Of a stretch of DNA of 64,000 nt, positions 39,901 through 49,028 are shown one piece after another. A program made the translations under genes and the position numbers. Source of the stretch: Peteryoungia ipomoeae (GTDB taxonomy: Bacteria; Pseudomonadota; Alphaproteobacteria; Rhizobiales; Rhizobiaceae); contig NZ_STGV01000004.1 in the NCBI RefSeq assembly GCF_004912165.1, positions 1-64,000 on the forward strand, written 5' to 3'. Position 1 is the first letter of the stretch; the number at the start of each line of letters is the position of its first letter. The notes under the pieces were generated by a model, which saw only the letters and a program-made list of their open reading frames with translations, had not been told where the DNA came from and made no database searches.

Positions 39901-40533
39901 CCTCGCCTGCCGCGCCCGCTTAGTCCATCGACCGCAGGAAGTCTGGTGCTTGACGAGACACCCGAAGTCCTAACGACATCGAGACTTTTCACCGCCACGG
40001 AAAAAGCAGGGATCGCACTGCAGAAAGGCCGATTGGTTCATCGCATGCTGCAAAACCTTCCAGCCATCCCACAGCACGAGAGGCGGGAGGCTGCGGAGCG
40101 TTATGCCGAGCGTGCGGCGCGCTTCTGGCCGGCAGCGGAGCGCCTGAGGCTGGTGGAGACTGTGATGAGTGTCCTTGAATCAGAGGAACTTTCAGCCCTG
40201 TTTGCCGAAAACAGCGAAGCGGAAGTTTCCGTGATGGGCACGATCGAGCTTAATCGCGAGCCCCGCGCCGTGTCGGGCCGGGTCGACCGAATGGCTGTTC
40301 TGGCCGACAAGGTCATCATTGCCGACTACAAAACCAATCGGCAGTCTCCGGAAACCGCCGAGCAGGCACCATTGTCTCACCGGGTACAACTCGCCATCTA
40401 CCGCGACATTCTGAAACCGCTTTATCCGCAAAAAACGGTGGAATGCTGGTTGGTCTATACAGAATCCGGGACAACGCTTCGGCTGGATGATGCAACGCTG
40501 AACCGATCCCTTGCCGATATCGAGACGTCGTGA
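36973..40533 (+). CDS. addA: Double-strand break repair helicase AddA
   Basis: A 1186-residue UvrD/Rep-superfamily helicase-nuclease. Motif I is ANAGSGKTHVL, motif Ia LTYTKAAASEM, motif II DEAQDTSP and motif VI the VGMTRAADQL region. The C-terminal RecB-type nuclease core is VIIADYKTN. ATG 36973 has GGAGGAAG upstream and overlaps addB, favouring balanced production. An upstream ATG at 36913 within addB is rejected. The pair is followed after 73 nt by trxA. Confidence 0.96.
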   Translation: MTDVNSEPDVLAGDADPKKWLDWTTTQQSRASHPEHSAWVSANAGSGKTHVLTQRVIRLLLAGARPSSILCLTYTKAAASEMSNRVFERLAEWVTLDDEALASRLSAIEQKQPDRATLAKARQLFAKALETPGGLKIQTIHAFCEALLHQFPLEANVAGHFSVLDDRAASSLLAEARRSLLTATSSEGDAQLAEAFAHVLSTADETGLEGLLADVVSNRHALRHFEQSAALNGGVDTTLRQALGIGQSETELSRALDFWPLPGLTSEVLPVYLELAFEKGGEKVRDSAEALERAFLEREPLTRALLTERAFLTKSETPKADSSLVSAAMAKVVPQLKDALAIARDHVMLMRDRLRIYRMYQATVAALTLAGRLDRDYEELKKRRSQLDFEDLIVRTSDLLKRGDVGPWVHYKLDQGIDHILVDEAQDTSPVQWSVIRSLRQDFFSGLGARPVLRTFFAVGDEKQSIYSFQGARPEQFSQEALQTERAVLNGGQTFNTVRLPLSFRSTRSVLGAVDKVFEAPQNRRGLSAAGEAVDHQSSRIGHPGTVEVWEMIAAEKQEKSEDWTAPFDSTPESAPSARLARRIAHRISEMVGREMIIEKGRKRLVQPGDILVLVRKRDGFVNGLTRALKRPYNVPVAGADRLKLTSHIAVQDLLALGRFLLLPADDLSLAALLKSPLFNHSEDELMALAADRQDQQSLFHRLKEISEVPGSPFKVTVTQIEMFIDKSKTFSVHDFYARVLGLHGGRKAYLGRLGSEVSDILDEFLGFALAFETSGLPGLQSFVSTLELEAPEVKREQDKERNEVRIMTVHASKGLEAPIVFLVDGGSKPFNPNHLAKLRLLEGSNGAPIPIWVPSKTQANSLVQHDTDRRRGQAEEEYRRLLYVGMTRAADQLIIAGYRGVLDTGEIWHRMVSEALGADEVHSTEVELSGPDGTWSGLRWQFEEPELQLPFDAESTEFQSEHSLPPTLWRPLPPPPRLPRPLSPSTAGSLVLDETPEVLTTSRLFTATEKAGIALQKGRLVHRMLQNLPAIPQHERREAAERYAERAARFWPAAERLRLVETVMSVLESEELSALFAENSEAEVSVMGTIELNREPRAVSGRVDRMAVLADKVIIADYKTNRQSPETAEQAPLSHRVQLAIYRDILKPLYPQKTVECWLVYTESGTTLRLDDATLNRSLADIETS

Positions 40534-40606
40534 GATACCCGGTTATTGAAATGACACCTGCGCGGCATCACATATGGTGCAAGTCCAAATCACGAAGGAG
40601 AGCCCT

Positions 40607-40927
40607 ATGGCTACCGTAACAGTCGACAAGTCCAACTTTCAGGCCGAAGTTCTCGACGCCGCCGAACCGGTCGTTGTGGATTTCTGGGCCGAATGGTGCG
40701 GTCCATGCAAGATGATTGCGCCAAGCCTTGAGGAAATTTCCAACGAACTCGCCGGCAAGGTGAAGATCGCCAAGCTCAACATCGACGAAAACCCGGAACT
40801 GGCGGCCCAGTTCGGCGTGCGTTCGATCCCAACGCTTGCCGTTTTCAAGGGTGGCGAAGTCGCTGACATCAAGGTCGGCGCGGCCCCGAAGACTGCCTTG
40901 TCCAGCTGGATTGCAGGTGCTGCCTGA
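40607..40927 (+). CDS. trxA: Thioredoxin 1
   Basis: A 106-residue thioredoxin with the WCGPCK active site (Cys31, Cys34) and the cis-proline loop [12 protein letters not shown]. It reduces disulfides of ribonucleotide reductase, methionine sulfoxide reductase and others. ATG 40607 has AGGAG 7 nt upstream. A bidirectional terminator follows. Confidence 0.98.
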   Translation: MATVTVDKSNFQAEVLDAAEPVVVDFWAEWCGPCKMIAPSLEEISNELAGKVKIAKLNIDENPELAAQFGVRSIPTLAVFKGGEVADIKVGAAPKTALSSWIAGAA

Positions 40928-40952
40928 TCTCTTCTCTGCTTAGACACGAGTG

Positions 40953-40979
40953 AAAAGCCCGGCAATACCGGGCTTTTTT
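40953..40979. terminator. Bidirectional terminator between trxA and folC
   Basis: AAAAGCCCGG (40953-40962) and CCGGGCTTTT (40968-40977) around a 5-nt loop, followed by T residues on the plus strand and preceded by A residues that form a T-tract on the minus strand. It serves both convergent genes; the folC stop codon touches its right edge. Confidence 0.92.
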
Positions 40980-42325
40980 CATGTGGGGATCGTGTTGTTT
41001 TGCGCCAGCACATTTCCGGCAAGATAGAGTGATCCACCAATGAGAATACGCGGTGCTGGTCCGGCGGTGGTTGCTTCGGCAATCAACCGCAAGGCTTCGC
41101 CAACAGAACTTGCAGGCCGGGCCCGCAGTCCTGCCTCGGCTGCGGACTGCGCAAGTGCGACGGGATCGAGCCCCACATCAGAGCCTTCAATTGGCACGGT
41201 ATAGACGGCCTGGGCGAGGTCGACAAAGGGTCTGAAGTAGCCGACCGGATCCTTGGTGTTGATCATGCCCGAAACGAGGTAGAGCGGCCTCGTCTGGCGC
41301 TCCTCCATTCCAGCCATTGCCTCGGCGATAACTTCGCCGGCACCGGGGTTGTGACCACCGTCGAGCCAGATCTCTGCTCCCGCAGGCGCCAGGGCAACCA
41401 GGTCACCTTCACCAAGCCTTTGCAGGCGTCCGGGCCATTCAACGCTTTGCATGGCCGTCTCTGCGACGGCATCCGAAACGGCGAAACCGGCTGCCTTGAC
41501 CGCCCGAATTGCCGTTGCGGCATTGCCAAGCTGATGCCGGCCGGGAAGTCGTGGCAACGGCAGGTCCATCAGACCAAATTCATCTTGGTAGACCATTCGG
41601 CCAAATTCTTCGAAAGCCAGAAAATCCTGTCCATAGACACTGAGCGGGCAGGACAGCCGCTCGGCAATTGAGATCAAGACATCGCGGGCGGCATCAAATT
41701 CCTGATGGCCGATGACAACCGGCACGCCGCGTTTAATGATACCGCCTTTTTCTGCAGCGATCAGCTCGACACGATCGCCTAGATAAGCCTGATGATCGAG
41801 CGATATGGGCTGGATGACGCAAACCGCAGGGGCTGCAATGACATTGGTCGCATCAAAACGGCCGCCAAGGCCGACTTCCAGAACAACAACGTCCGCTGGC
41901 TGCTCTGAAAACAGGATGAAGGTAACCGCAGTCAGGATCTCGAACACTGTAATCTTCTGGCCGGCATTGGCTAATGCCACACGCCGAAGAGCATCGGCAA
42001 AAAGGTCATCCTCGACGATTTGCCCACGACCATTTTTGCGGCCAATGCGATAGCGTTCATGCCAGCGCACGAGATGCGGAGAGGTGTGTACGTGAACAGC
42101 GAGACCCTGGGCCTCAAGCAGCGCTCTGCAAAAGGCAGAAACCGATCCCTTGCCATTGGTGCCCGCCACGTGGATGACGGGCGGCAGCTTCAGGTGCGGC
42201 TTGCCAAGCACGGCCAAAAGGCGCGTGATTCTGTCGAGCGAGAGGTCAAAGCCTTTGGGATGCAAGCCCAGAAGCTTTTCAATCTCGGCCTCAGCCTGGC
42301 TCGCTTCGGGGATTGTCATCGTCAT
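40979..42325 (-). CDS. folC: Bifunctional dihydrofolate / folylpolyglutamate synthase
   Basis: A 448-residue Mur-ligase-family enzyme adding glutamate to dihydropteroate and to folates. The nucleotide loop is HVAGTNGKGSVSAF, and VLEVGLGGRFDATNVI, LDHQAYLG and DGGHNPGAGEVIAEAM are family blocks. ATG 42325 is used; ATG 42319 (residue 3) is equally possible because the ribosome binding site is weak. It is the last gene of trpF-trpB-trpA-accD-folC, 36 nt after accD. Confidence 0.96.
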   Translation of the reverse strand: MTMTIPEASQAEAEIEKLLGLHPKGFDLSLDRITRLLAVLGKPHLKLPPVIHVAGTNGKGSVSAFCRALLEAQGLAVHVHTSPHLVRWHERYRIGRKNGRGQIVEDDLFADALRRVALANAGQKITVFEILTAVTFILFSEQPADVVVLEVGLGGRFDATNVIAAPAVCVIQPISLDHQAYLGDRVELIAAEKGGIIKRGVPVVIGHQEFDAARDVLISIAERLSCPLSVYGQDFLAFEEFGRMVYQDEFGLMDLPLPRLPGRHQLGNAATAIRAVKAAGFAVSDAVAETAMQSVEWPGRLQRLGEGDLVALAPAGAEIWLDGGHNPGAGEVIAEAMAGMEERQTRPLYLVSGMINTKDPVGYFRPFVDLAQAVYTVPIEGSDVGLDPVALAQSAAEAGLRARPASSVGEALRLIAEATTAGPAPRILIGGSLYLAGNVLAQNNTIPT

Positions 42326-42361
42326 CTTTGCCGCGAACGCTGTTCATATGGAATTTTCAGT

Positions 42362-43264
42362 TCAGGCAGATGCCTGAACTGCTGCGGCAGGACCCTTGAT
42401 TGCAAGTCTTTCGACAGGCTGCTTCATCATGATCTTGAGGACCCGCGCAAGCGTGTCGGGGATCTCATGACGGCTGATCACCATGTCGACCATGCCGTGT
42501 TCCAGGAGATATTCCGAGGTCTGGAAGCCTTCGGGCAGCTTTTCGCGGATCGTCTGCTCGATGACGCGCTTGCCAGCGAAGCAGATCTCAGCCCCCGGTT
42601 CGGCAATGTGCAGATCACCAAGCATCGCATAGGAGGCTGTGACCCCGCCGGTGGTCGGGTTGGTCAGAACAACAATATAGGGAAGCCCGGCTTCCTTGAG
42701 CATATTCACGGCAACTGTCGTACGGGGCAACTGCATCAGGGACAAAATACCCTCCTGCATGCGGGCACCGCCCGAAGCCGGGAACATCACCAGCGGGCAC
42801 TTTTCCTTGATGGCCCGCTCGAAGGCTTTCACGATAGCCTCACCGGCTGCGATGCCAAGCGATCCACCCATGAAGCTGAACTCATGCACGACGGCAACGA
42901 GTTTCAAGCCCCGGACCCTGCCCACACCCGCGAGAATTGTATCTTCCTGCTCGGTTTTCAGACGGCTGTCGCGCAGACGGTCCGTGTACTTCTTGGAGTC
43001 ACGGAACTTCAGAGGATCCTGTGCGACCTTCGGCTGAGGCAGCGCCTCGAAGTCACCGCCATCGAAGAGATCGATCAGACGGTCCTTCGCCGGCATCTTC
43101 ATATGGTAGCCGGAGGCCGGAATAACCCACTTGTTCTCTTCGAGGTCTTTGTGGAAGACCATCTCGCCCGTTTCAGGGCACTTGATCCAGAGGTTTTCTG
43201 GAACTTCTCGACGGCCCAGCATGGAATTGATGCGCGGGCGCACATAGTTGGTGATCCAGTTCAC
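42362..43264 (-). CDS. accD: Acetyl-CoA carboxylase carboxyltransferase subunit beta
   Basis: A 300-residue beta subunit of the carboxyltransferase that, with AccA, transfers CO2 from carboxybiotin to acetyl-CoA for fatty acid synthesis. The crotonase-fold core is intact ([37 protein letters not shown]). The N-terminal zinc ribbon is degenerate: of the four cysteines in E. coli AccD only Cys29 remains, the others being Thr32, Ile48 and Ser51. The start is GTG 43264 with AGGAG 9 nt upstream. Being in the trp unit is typical of rhizobia. Confidence 0.97.
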   Translation of the reverse strand: MNWITNYVRPRINSMLGRREVPENLWIKCPETGEMVFHKDLEENKWVIPASGYHMKMPAKDRLIDLFDGGDFEALPQPKVAQDPLKFRDSKKYTDRLRDSRLKTEQEDTILAGVGRVRGLKLVAVVHEFSFMGGSLGIAAGEAIVKAFERAIKEKCPLVMFPASGGARMQEGILSLMQLPRTTVAVNMLKEAGLPYIVVLTNPTTGGVTASYAMLGDLHIAEPGAEICFAGKRVIEQTIREKLPEGFQTSEYLLEHGMVDMVISRHEIPDTLARVLKIMMKQPVERLAIKGPAAAVQASA

Positions 43265-43303
43265 GCGAGTTACTCCTGACTTTGTCAGCCTTATGTGGGA
43301 CGT

Positions 43304-44143
43304 TTATTCGGCAGCGGCAAGGCGCGCACTGCGCACACCCGTGGAGAGCCCCCGAACCAAGGTGGCCACAGCCTGAACGGTATCGGCGGTAGCTTTCCCA
43401 TCGGCAGTGAGATTGTTTGCAACCTGATTGACGATTGCGGTGCCGACAACAACACCGTCGGCATTGGCACCGATCAGGCGCGCATGTTCAGCTGTCTTCA
43501 CACCGAAGCCAACACAGATTGGCAGATCGGTATGGGCCTTGATGCGCTGGACCGCGCCTGCCACGCGCGACGGATCAGGCAGTGCCGAGCCGGTAATGCC
43601 ATTCATCGAAACATAGTAGACGAAACCGGAGGTGTTCTGCAGAACAGTCGGCAGGCGCTTGTCATCGGTGGTCGGCGTGGCCAGACGGATGAAATTGATA
43701 TCGCGGCTGCGCGCCGGGATGCACAATTCATCATCCATTTCAGGCGGCAGGTCGACGACGATCAAGCCGTCGATGCCAGCTGCGAGCGCATCGTCCAGGA
43801 AGGATTCAACACCGTAGATGTAGATCGGGTTGTAGTACCCCATGAGAACGATCGGCGTGTCCTGATCGTCCTTGCGGAACTCACGGGCAAGTTCGAGGGT
43901 CTTCCTCAGGGTCTGGCCCGCCTTTAGCGCGCGCTGACCGGCCAGCTGGATCGCTGGACCATCTGCCATCGGATCCGAGAAAGGCATGCCGAGTTCGATG
44001 ACATCGGAACCTGCCGCGGGCAGTGCCTTCATGATTTCAAGCGAGGTCGCGTAATCCGGATCGCCGCCCATGAAATAGGTGACCAGTGCCGGGCGGCCTT
44101 CAGCCTTCAGGTCGGCAAACCGTTTGTCCATGCGCGCCGTCAT
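43304..44143 (-). CDS. trpA: Tryptophan synthase alpha chain
   Basis: A 279-residue (beta-alpha)8 barrel that cleaves indole-3-glycerol phosphate. The catalytic glutamate is in [16 protein letters not shown] and the aspartate in [10 protein letters not shown]. It pairs with TrpB through an indole tunnel. ATG 44143 lies 2 nt after the trpB stop. ATG 44131 would remove four residues and fits equally well. Confidence 0.97.
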   Translation of the reverse strand: MTARMDKRFADLKAEGRPALVTYFMGGDPDYATSLEIMKALPAAGSDVIELGMPFSDPMADGPAIQLAGQRALKAGQTLRKTLELAREFRKDDQDTPIVLMGYYNPIYIYGVESFLDDALAAGIDGLIVVDLPPEMDDELCIPARSRDINFIRLATPTTDDKRLPTVLQNTSGFVYYVSMNGITGSALPDPSRVAGAVQRIKAHTDLPICVGFGVKTAEHARLIGANADGVVVGTAIVNQVANNLTADGKATADTVQAVATLVRGLSTGVRSARLAAAE

Positions 44144-44145
44144 GA

Positions 44146-45366
44146 TCAGAGCCCCATTCCCAGAATTTTGCCAACGGTGAAAATGTCCTTGTCTCCGCGT
44201 CCGCAGAGATTCATGACGATGATCTGATCCTTGCGCATGGTTGGTGCACGCTTGATCACTTCGGCGAGCGCGTGGCTCGGCTCCAGAGCCGGGATGATGC
44301 CTTCCGTGCGGGTCAGCAACTGGAACGCAGCGAGCGCCTCGTCATCTTTGATCGGTACATATTCGACACGGCCCATGTCCTTCAACCAGGAATGCTCAGG
44401 ACCGATACCCGGATAATCGAGGCCGGCCGAGATCGAATGGCCTTCCTTGATCTGGCCGTCACCATCCTGAAGCAGATAGGTGCGGTTGCCATGCAAGACG
44501 CCCGGTGAACCAGCCGTCAGGGAGGCGCAATGTTCTTCGCCTTCAAGGCCCTTACCACCGGCTTCGACGCCAACGATACGGACGCTGTCATCATCGAGGA
44601 ATGGGTGGAAGAGACCGATCGCGTTGGATCCGCCGCCAACGGCTGCGATCAGCATGTCAGGCAGACGACCTTCCGCGGCCAGCATCTGCTCGCGCGTTTC
44701 GCGGCCGATGACCGACTGGAAGTCTCGCACCATTTCCGGATAGGGATGCGGGCCGGCAGCCGTGCCGATCATGTAGTAAGTGTCGTCGACATTGGTGACC
44801 CAATCGCGAAGCGCCTCGTTCATGGCGTCCTTCAGGGTGCCATGTCCTGCCGTCACCGGCTTCACTTCCGCACCCAAGAGCTTCATGCGGAAGACATTCG
44901 GAGCCTGACGCTCGACATCCGTCGCACCCATATAGACAACACAGGGGATCCCGAAGCGGGCAGCCACGGTCGCGGAAGCAACTCCGTGCTGGCCGGCGCC
45001 GGTTTCAGCGATGATACGTGTCTTGCCCATGCGCTTGGCCAGAAGGATCTGGCCGAGGCAGTTGTTGATCTTGTGCGAACCGGTGTGGTTCAGCTCGTCG
45101 CGCTTGAAATAGATCTTCGCGCCGCCCAGCTCTTCGGTCAGCCGCTCGGCAAAATAAAGCGGGCTTGGTCGGCCCGTATAGTGGGTGTTGAGATGGGCCA
45201 GTTCCGCCTGAAACGCCTCGTCCGTCTTGGCCTTTTCCCATTCCGCCTGCAAATCAATGATGAGCGGCATCAGGGTTTCGGCGACAAAGCGCCCGCCAAA
45301 GATGCCAAAGCGGCCATCTTCATCAGGTCCTTCGCGGAAGGAATTCGGTTTCGGTGACTGGTTCAC
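44146..45366 (-). CDS. trpB: Tryptophan synthase beta chain
   Basis: A 406-residue PLP enzyme condensing indole with serine. The PLP lysine is in [11 protein letters not shown] and the phosphate-binding glycine loop is [15 protein letters not shown]. The start is GTG 45366, overlapping the trpF stop (GTGA), so translation is coupled. Monovalent cation and interface residues appear conserved. Confidence 0.98.
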   Translation of the reverse strand: MNQSPKPNSFREGPDEDGRFGIFGGRFVAETLMPLIIDLQAEWEKAKTDEAFQAELAHLNTHYTGRPSPLYFAERLTEELGGAKIYFKRDELNHTGSHKINNCLGQILLAKRMGKTRIIAETGAGQHGVASATVAARFGIPCVVYMGATDVERQAPNVFRMKLLGAEVKPVTAGHGTLKDAMNEALRDWVTNVDDTYYMIGTAAGPHPYPEMVRDFQSVIGRETREQMLAAEGRLPDMLIAAVGGGSNAIGLFHPFLDDDSVRIVGVEAGGKGLEGEEHCASLTAGSPGVLHGNRTYLLQDGDGQIKEGHSISAGLDYPGIGPEHSWLKDMGRVEYVPIKDDEALAAFQLLTRTEGIIPALEPSHALAEVIKRAPTMRKDQIIVMNLCGRGDKDIFTVGKILGMGL

Positions 45367-46037
45367 TTGACGCTCCCTGAATGCGCCCGCTGCCGAGAGG
45401 CCTCGGCAACAGCCGCGAAAAATTCGTCCATCAACTGCAGATCCTTAACGCCAGGCGCACTTTCGACACCTGACGAAACATCAATCGCCCGCGCACCGGT
45501 TTCGGACAATGCGGCGGCAATGTTGTCCTTATTGAGTCCACCGGAAAGCATGTAATCAACGCTCTCGTCAAGCGAACCCAGCAAGGACCAATCGAAGCTC
45601 ACGCCGTTGCCCCCAGGCAGATCCGATCCCGCAGGCGGCTTCGCATCAAAAAGGAAGCGATCCGCAATCCCGATATAGGGCTCGATACGCTTCAAATCAT
45701 CAGCGTCACGAATGGAAAATGCCTTCATGACCGGTAAGCCGGTGACAGCCTTGATGGTCAGTACACGCTCGGGGCTTTCCTTGCCGTGGAACTGAAGAAT
45801 ATCCGGGCGCATCAGTGCAATGATTTCATCGAGTTCGTCATTGTCGGCATCGACTGTCACGGCGACTGACTTGACCCGGCCTCTCACCCGATCAGCCAGT
45901 GCGCCGGCAATATCCGGCTCGATGTTGCGCGGGCTCTTGTCGAAAAAGATGAAGCCTATATGGCTCGCTCCGCGCTCGGCAGCACGATCGACCGCCTCCG
46001 GCGTTTTCAATCCGCAGATCTTGATTTCGGGTCTCAT
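45363..46037 (-). CDS. trpF: Phosphoribosylanthranilate isomerase
   Basis: A 224-residue (beta-alpha)8 enzyme catalysing the Amadori rearrangement of phosphoribosylanthranilate. The catalytic cysteine is in [10 protein letters not shown] and the aspartate in [20 protein letters not shown] is the phosphate loop. ATG 46037 gives a normal N-terminus, but its ribosome binding site is weak; longer in-frame starts overlap the upstream gene and lack homology. First gene of the trpFBA-accD-folC unit. Confidence 0.95.
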   Translation of the reverse strand: MRPEIKICGLKTPEAVDRAAERGASHIGFIFFDKSPRNIEPDIAGALADRVRGRVKSVAVTVDADNDELDEIIALMRPDILQFHGKESPERVLTIKAVTGLPVMKAFSIRDADDLKRIEPYIGIADRFLFDAKPPAGSDLPGGNGVSFDWSLLGSLDESVDYMLSGGLNKDNIAAALSETGARAIDVSSGVESAPGVKDLQLMDEFFAAVAEASRQRAHSGSVK

Positions 46038-46108
46038 GGCAGCGAAGTCGCACGAAATGTCGAAAGAGTCGAGCCAAATTGCGACGCATGCTGCACCGGT
46101 GTCACCGC

Positions 46109-46867
46109 TCAGGCAAAGTCGATCGCGTGAAGAGCCGATCCATTTCGCTTGAGCCAAGCCTTCGCCTCGTCCATCTCAGGACAAAGCTCCTTGCACAAAG
46201 ACCAGAATGCCGGCCCATGGTTCATCTCGCGCAGATGCGCCACCTCATGGGCCGCCAGGTAGTCGATGACGGAAGGCGGAGCCATGACGATACGCCAGGA
46301 AAAACTCAACTTGCCATCCCAGGAGCAGGATCCCCAGCGGCTCCGCGTATCCTTGAGCGTCATGCTTCGAGCCGGTTTACCTACCTGGGCAGCGTACCTG
46401 GCCACCAAGGGTTCAAGATCCCTGCGCGCTTCCTTCTTCAAAAAATCCGCTACCCGTCTGGGCAGATGATCCTCGAGACCGCTGACGCTCAGTACATGCC
46501 CGATCTCACTGTCGATCGACCGCGTCAAACCGCGCATTTCACCAGTATGAACGATCCGGTGCGGGACACCTCGGAGCATGATGTCGCTGCCGTCCTCGAT
46601 CAGCCCGACGTGTTTTTGCCGCTTCAGGCGGTTGCTGAGCCAACCTTGATGACGATCGAGAAAATCGTCGATGTCTCGATCTCGCAAACCCATCGGCACT
46701 GTCATCTTGAGCGCCCGCCCACCCGGTTCTATCCGAAGCGTAATTCGGGTCGCCCGATCGTGTCGGCGGATGGTCAAGGGAATGCTCCGGCCATCGACGG
46801 GAACATTGCGCTCAAGCACAAGGGCAGAGCTTTGCTGCGGTTTTCGCTTTCGAAGTAGTGGAAGCAT
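46109..46867 (-). CDS. YgjP-like (DUF45) zinc metallohydrolase
   Basis: A 252-residue protein of the YgjP/SprT-like metallopeptidase group. The zinc site is AAHEVAHLREMNHGPAFW (His207, Glu208, His211 and probably His217), and the preceding RSRWGSCSWDGKLSFSWRIV is family-typical. There is no signal peptide, so it is cytoplasmic. The substrate is unknown; relatives have been linked to nucleotide hydrolysis or peptide cleavage. It lies 71 nt upstream of trpF on the same strand and may share its promoter. Confidence 0.88.
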   Translation of the reverse strand: MLPLLRKRKPQQSSALVLERNVPVDGRSIPLTIRRHDRATRITLRIEPGGRALKMTVPMGLRDRDIDDFLDRHQGWLSNRLKRQKHVGLIEDGSDIMLRGVPHRIVHTGEMRGLTRSIDSEIGHVLSVSGLEDHLPRRVADFLKKEARRDLEPLVARYAAQVGKPARSMTLKDTRSRWGSCSWDGKLSFSWRIVMAPPSVIDYLAAHEVAHLREMNHGPAFWSLCKELCPEMDEAKAWLKRNGSALHAIDFA

Positions 46868-46910
46868 GCGCGAGTTTTAACCGATTCGCAGTCAGAAAAG
46901 ACATGAAAAA

Positions 46911-46934
46911 GGCCGGCGCTTAAACACGCCGGCC
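46911..46934 (-). terminator. Terminator of the DUF2852 gene
   Basis: An 8-bp stem GGCCGGCG (46911-46918) / CGCCGGCC (46927-46934) followed on the minus strand by a run of five T residues. It separates the DUF2852 gene from the YgjP-like gene. Confidence 0.88.
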
Positions 46935-46961
46935 CAGTTCACTTGTCGGTAGCTTATGCCT

Positions 46962-47396
46962 TTACGCGGTCGTCGGATAGGTAGGCGGCGTTTGATCCGC
47001 ATTGGCGGGCGAATTGCGCCGATCACGCATAAAGCGATCGAACTCTTCCTGATCCTTGGCGCGGCGTAGTTCACGCGCATAAGCGTCGAAGTCGGCGCGC
47101 ATCTCATCAAGCCTGCGACGTTCCTCATCGAGGCGTTCCAGTTCGGCCTTGCGCCAGTCGTCAAAGGCGACGTTTCCAGTGGAACTGAATGGCGTCCCCG
47201 CCCGGGCGCTGCGGCACCAATTGAATGCTTCGTCTGCCTTACGATTGGCATCGCGTTTGAATGTCTGGAACTTTTCTCCAAACAGGATGTAGGCAAGCAT
47301 GGCAAGGCCGAGAGGCCAGAAAACCACAAAGCCGAGCACCATCAGTGCGACGGTAGCCGGAGTCCAATCCGGTCGGAGCATTGCTGACTGGTTCAT
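46962..47396 (-). CDS. DUF2852 family small membrane protein
   Basis: A 144-residue protein with one strong N-terminal hydrophobic segment (TPATVALMVLGFVVFWPLGL, about 12-40) followed by a charged, coiled-coil-like stretch DDWRKAELERLDEERRRLDEMRADFDAYARELRRA and a disordered tail. It matches the DUF2852 family of alphaproteobacteria; function is unknown. ATG 47396 has GAGGA 8 nt upstream; a longer in-frame start at 47771 would overlap phaZ and is rejected. Apparently monocistronic. Confidence 0.85.
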   Translation of the reverse strand: MNQSAMLRPDWTPATVALMVLGFVVFWPLGLAMLAYILFGEKFQTFKRDANRKADEAFNWCRSARAGTPFSSTGNVAFDDWRKAELERLDEERRRLDEMRADFDAYARELRRAKDQEEFDRFMRDRRNSPANADQTPPTYPTTA

Positions 47397-47529
47397 TGTC
47401 CATTCCTCTATCAGGGGCGGAAATGCCCATGACACCGATGTGGGAAAGGCAAGCCCCGGGTTCAAGAAATGAACGCAAGCAATCGTTGAAATAGCTGGAA
47501 CTGTTGACTTAAATCGAGGAAACGGACTT

Positions 47530-48810
47530 TCAGCCCGTCTTCCCTCCTCGGATGATCCGTTTGACCGGCGTTGTCTGACCGCGCTTGGAATGTGCCTTCG
47601 CGAATTCGATGATGCGCGGTGCAATTTCGCGGCGGAAGCGGGAGCCGTTGAAGACGCCGTAGTGACCGACATCCGGCTGCACATAGTGCATTCGCTTGTC
47701 CTCTGGAATATTGGTGCAAATGGTCTGTGCCGCGTGCGTCTGCCCCACCCCTGAGATGTCGTCGTTCTCACCCTCGACCGTCAGAAGCGCGACTGTCTGG
47801 ATCGCCGAGGTATCGACCCGTTTTCCGCGATGCATCATTTCGCCCTTGGGGAGCGAGTGCTTGATGAACACGGTATCGACGGTCTGCAGATAGAATTCCG
47901 CAGTCAGATCCATCACAGCCAGATATTCATCATAAAAATCGCGGTGCTTTTCGGCCGGCTCACCATCGTTCTTCACGAGGTGCATATAGAAGTCCTTATG
48001 CGCGATCATGTGTCGATCAAGGTTCATAGACATGAAACCCGAAAGCTGGAGAAAGCCCGGATAGACATTGCGCATGAAACCCGGCTGCGGCCAGGGCACC
48101 TGCATGATGACGTTGTCCCTGAACCACTCCAGCGGACGGTCTTGCGCCAACTGATTCACGGCTGTCGGATTGATCCGTGTATCGATCGGTCCACCCATCA
48201 ATGTCATTGAGGCTGGAGCACAAACATCCTTGTCCGCTTCCATGACGGCGACGGCAGCCAGCACAGGCACGGATGGCTGACACACCGCAACAACATGGGT
48301 GTCCGGCCCAAGGTGTCGGAGCATCTCGATCACATAGTCGATGTAATCATCTAGGTCGAAATCACCATCAGTCACCGGCACCATGCGGGCATCGATCCAG
48401 TCGGTGATGTAGACGTCGGCCTGTTGTATTAAGGCTTCGACCGTGCCGCGAAGCAGCGTTGCGTAGTGACCAGACATCGGCGCGACGATCAGGATGCGAG
48501 GACCCTTTTCGCTTCCCGCCGGCAAATCGCGTTTGAAATGAATGAGGTCACAAAAGGGTTTCCGCCAGACGATCTCTTCATGAACGGCAACCTTTTCATC
48601 GTCGACTTTGGTAAAGGGGAGACCGAACTCCGGCTTGCCGTAGCGACGCGTCATCCTTTCAAACACTTCGAAACCCGCAGCCAGACTGCGTCCCACAACC
48701 GTGTGTGCCCAAGGATTTAATGGATTACGCCAGGCCAGATTCATCGCATCCGCGGATGCGCGAAACGGAGCCATCATGGCATGGTTCAGTTCATAAAGTT
48801 GATAGAACAT
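47530..48810 (-). CDS. phaZ: Intracellular polyhydroxyalkanoate depolymerase
   Basis: A 426-residue intracellular PHA depolymerase, mobilising poly-3-hydroxybutyrate granules. The lipase-box-like nucleophile is VVAVCQPSVPVLAAV, with Cys177 in place of serine, as known for the Ralstonia PhaZ1 group; the catalytic histidine is likely in QPDVGHYGVFNGSRF. ATG 48810 has GAGGT 6 nt upstream; an in-frame start at 49098 is inside the divergent promoter and rejected. A TTGCACTGCAA palindrome 57 nt upstream may be an operator. Confidence 0.93.
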   Translation of the reverse strand: MFYQLYELNHAMMAPFRASADAMNLAWRNPLNPWAHTVVGRSLAAGFEVFERMTRRYGKPEFGLPFTKVDDEKVAVHEEIVWRKPFCDLIHFKRDLPAGSEKGPRILIVAPMSGHYATLLRGTVEALIQQADVYITDWIDARMVPVTDGDFDLDDYIDYVIEMLRHLGPDTHVVAVCQPSVPVLAAVAVMEADKDVCAPASMTLMGGPIDTRINPTAVNQLAQDRPLEWFRDNVIMQVPWPQPGFMRNVYPGFLQLSGFMSMNLDRHMIAHKDFYMHLVKNDGEPAEKHRDFYDEYLAVMDLTAEFYLQTVDTVFIKHSLPKGEMMHRGKRVDTSAIQTVALLTVEGENDDISGVGQTHAAQTICTNIPEDKRMHYVQPDVGHYGVFNGSRFRREIAPRIIEFAKAHSKRGQTTPVKRIIRGGKTG

Positions 48811-48866
48811 CGCGTACCTCAATCCAGCGGACAATCTGCCAGAAGTAGAACAGACTATCAGAGTTT

Positions 48867-48877
48867 TTGCACTGCAA
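48867..48877. promoter_or_regulatory. Candidate PhaR-type operator upstream of phaZ
   Basis: TTGCACTGCAA is an 11-bp palindrome in the 218-nt region between phaZ and the divergent nitroreductase gene. PHA-cycle genes in alphaproteobacteria are often controlled by PhaR at TGCA-rich palindromes, which makes this a reasonable candidate; the match is by type, not by a verified consensus. Confidence 0.35.
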
Positions 48878-49028
48878 CAGCCTTTTAAAGGGCAAATGTC
48901 TTTTGGCCCGTTCAAACGCCAGGATGAAGCATATTCGTTAAAGCTTGGCTCTAGCTTTCTGGGGCTTAAGTCTTGCCGCCAGATAAATCCGCACCACCTG
49001 ACGAATAGCCAAAACACTTGGAGATGCC

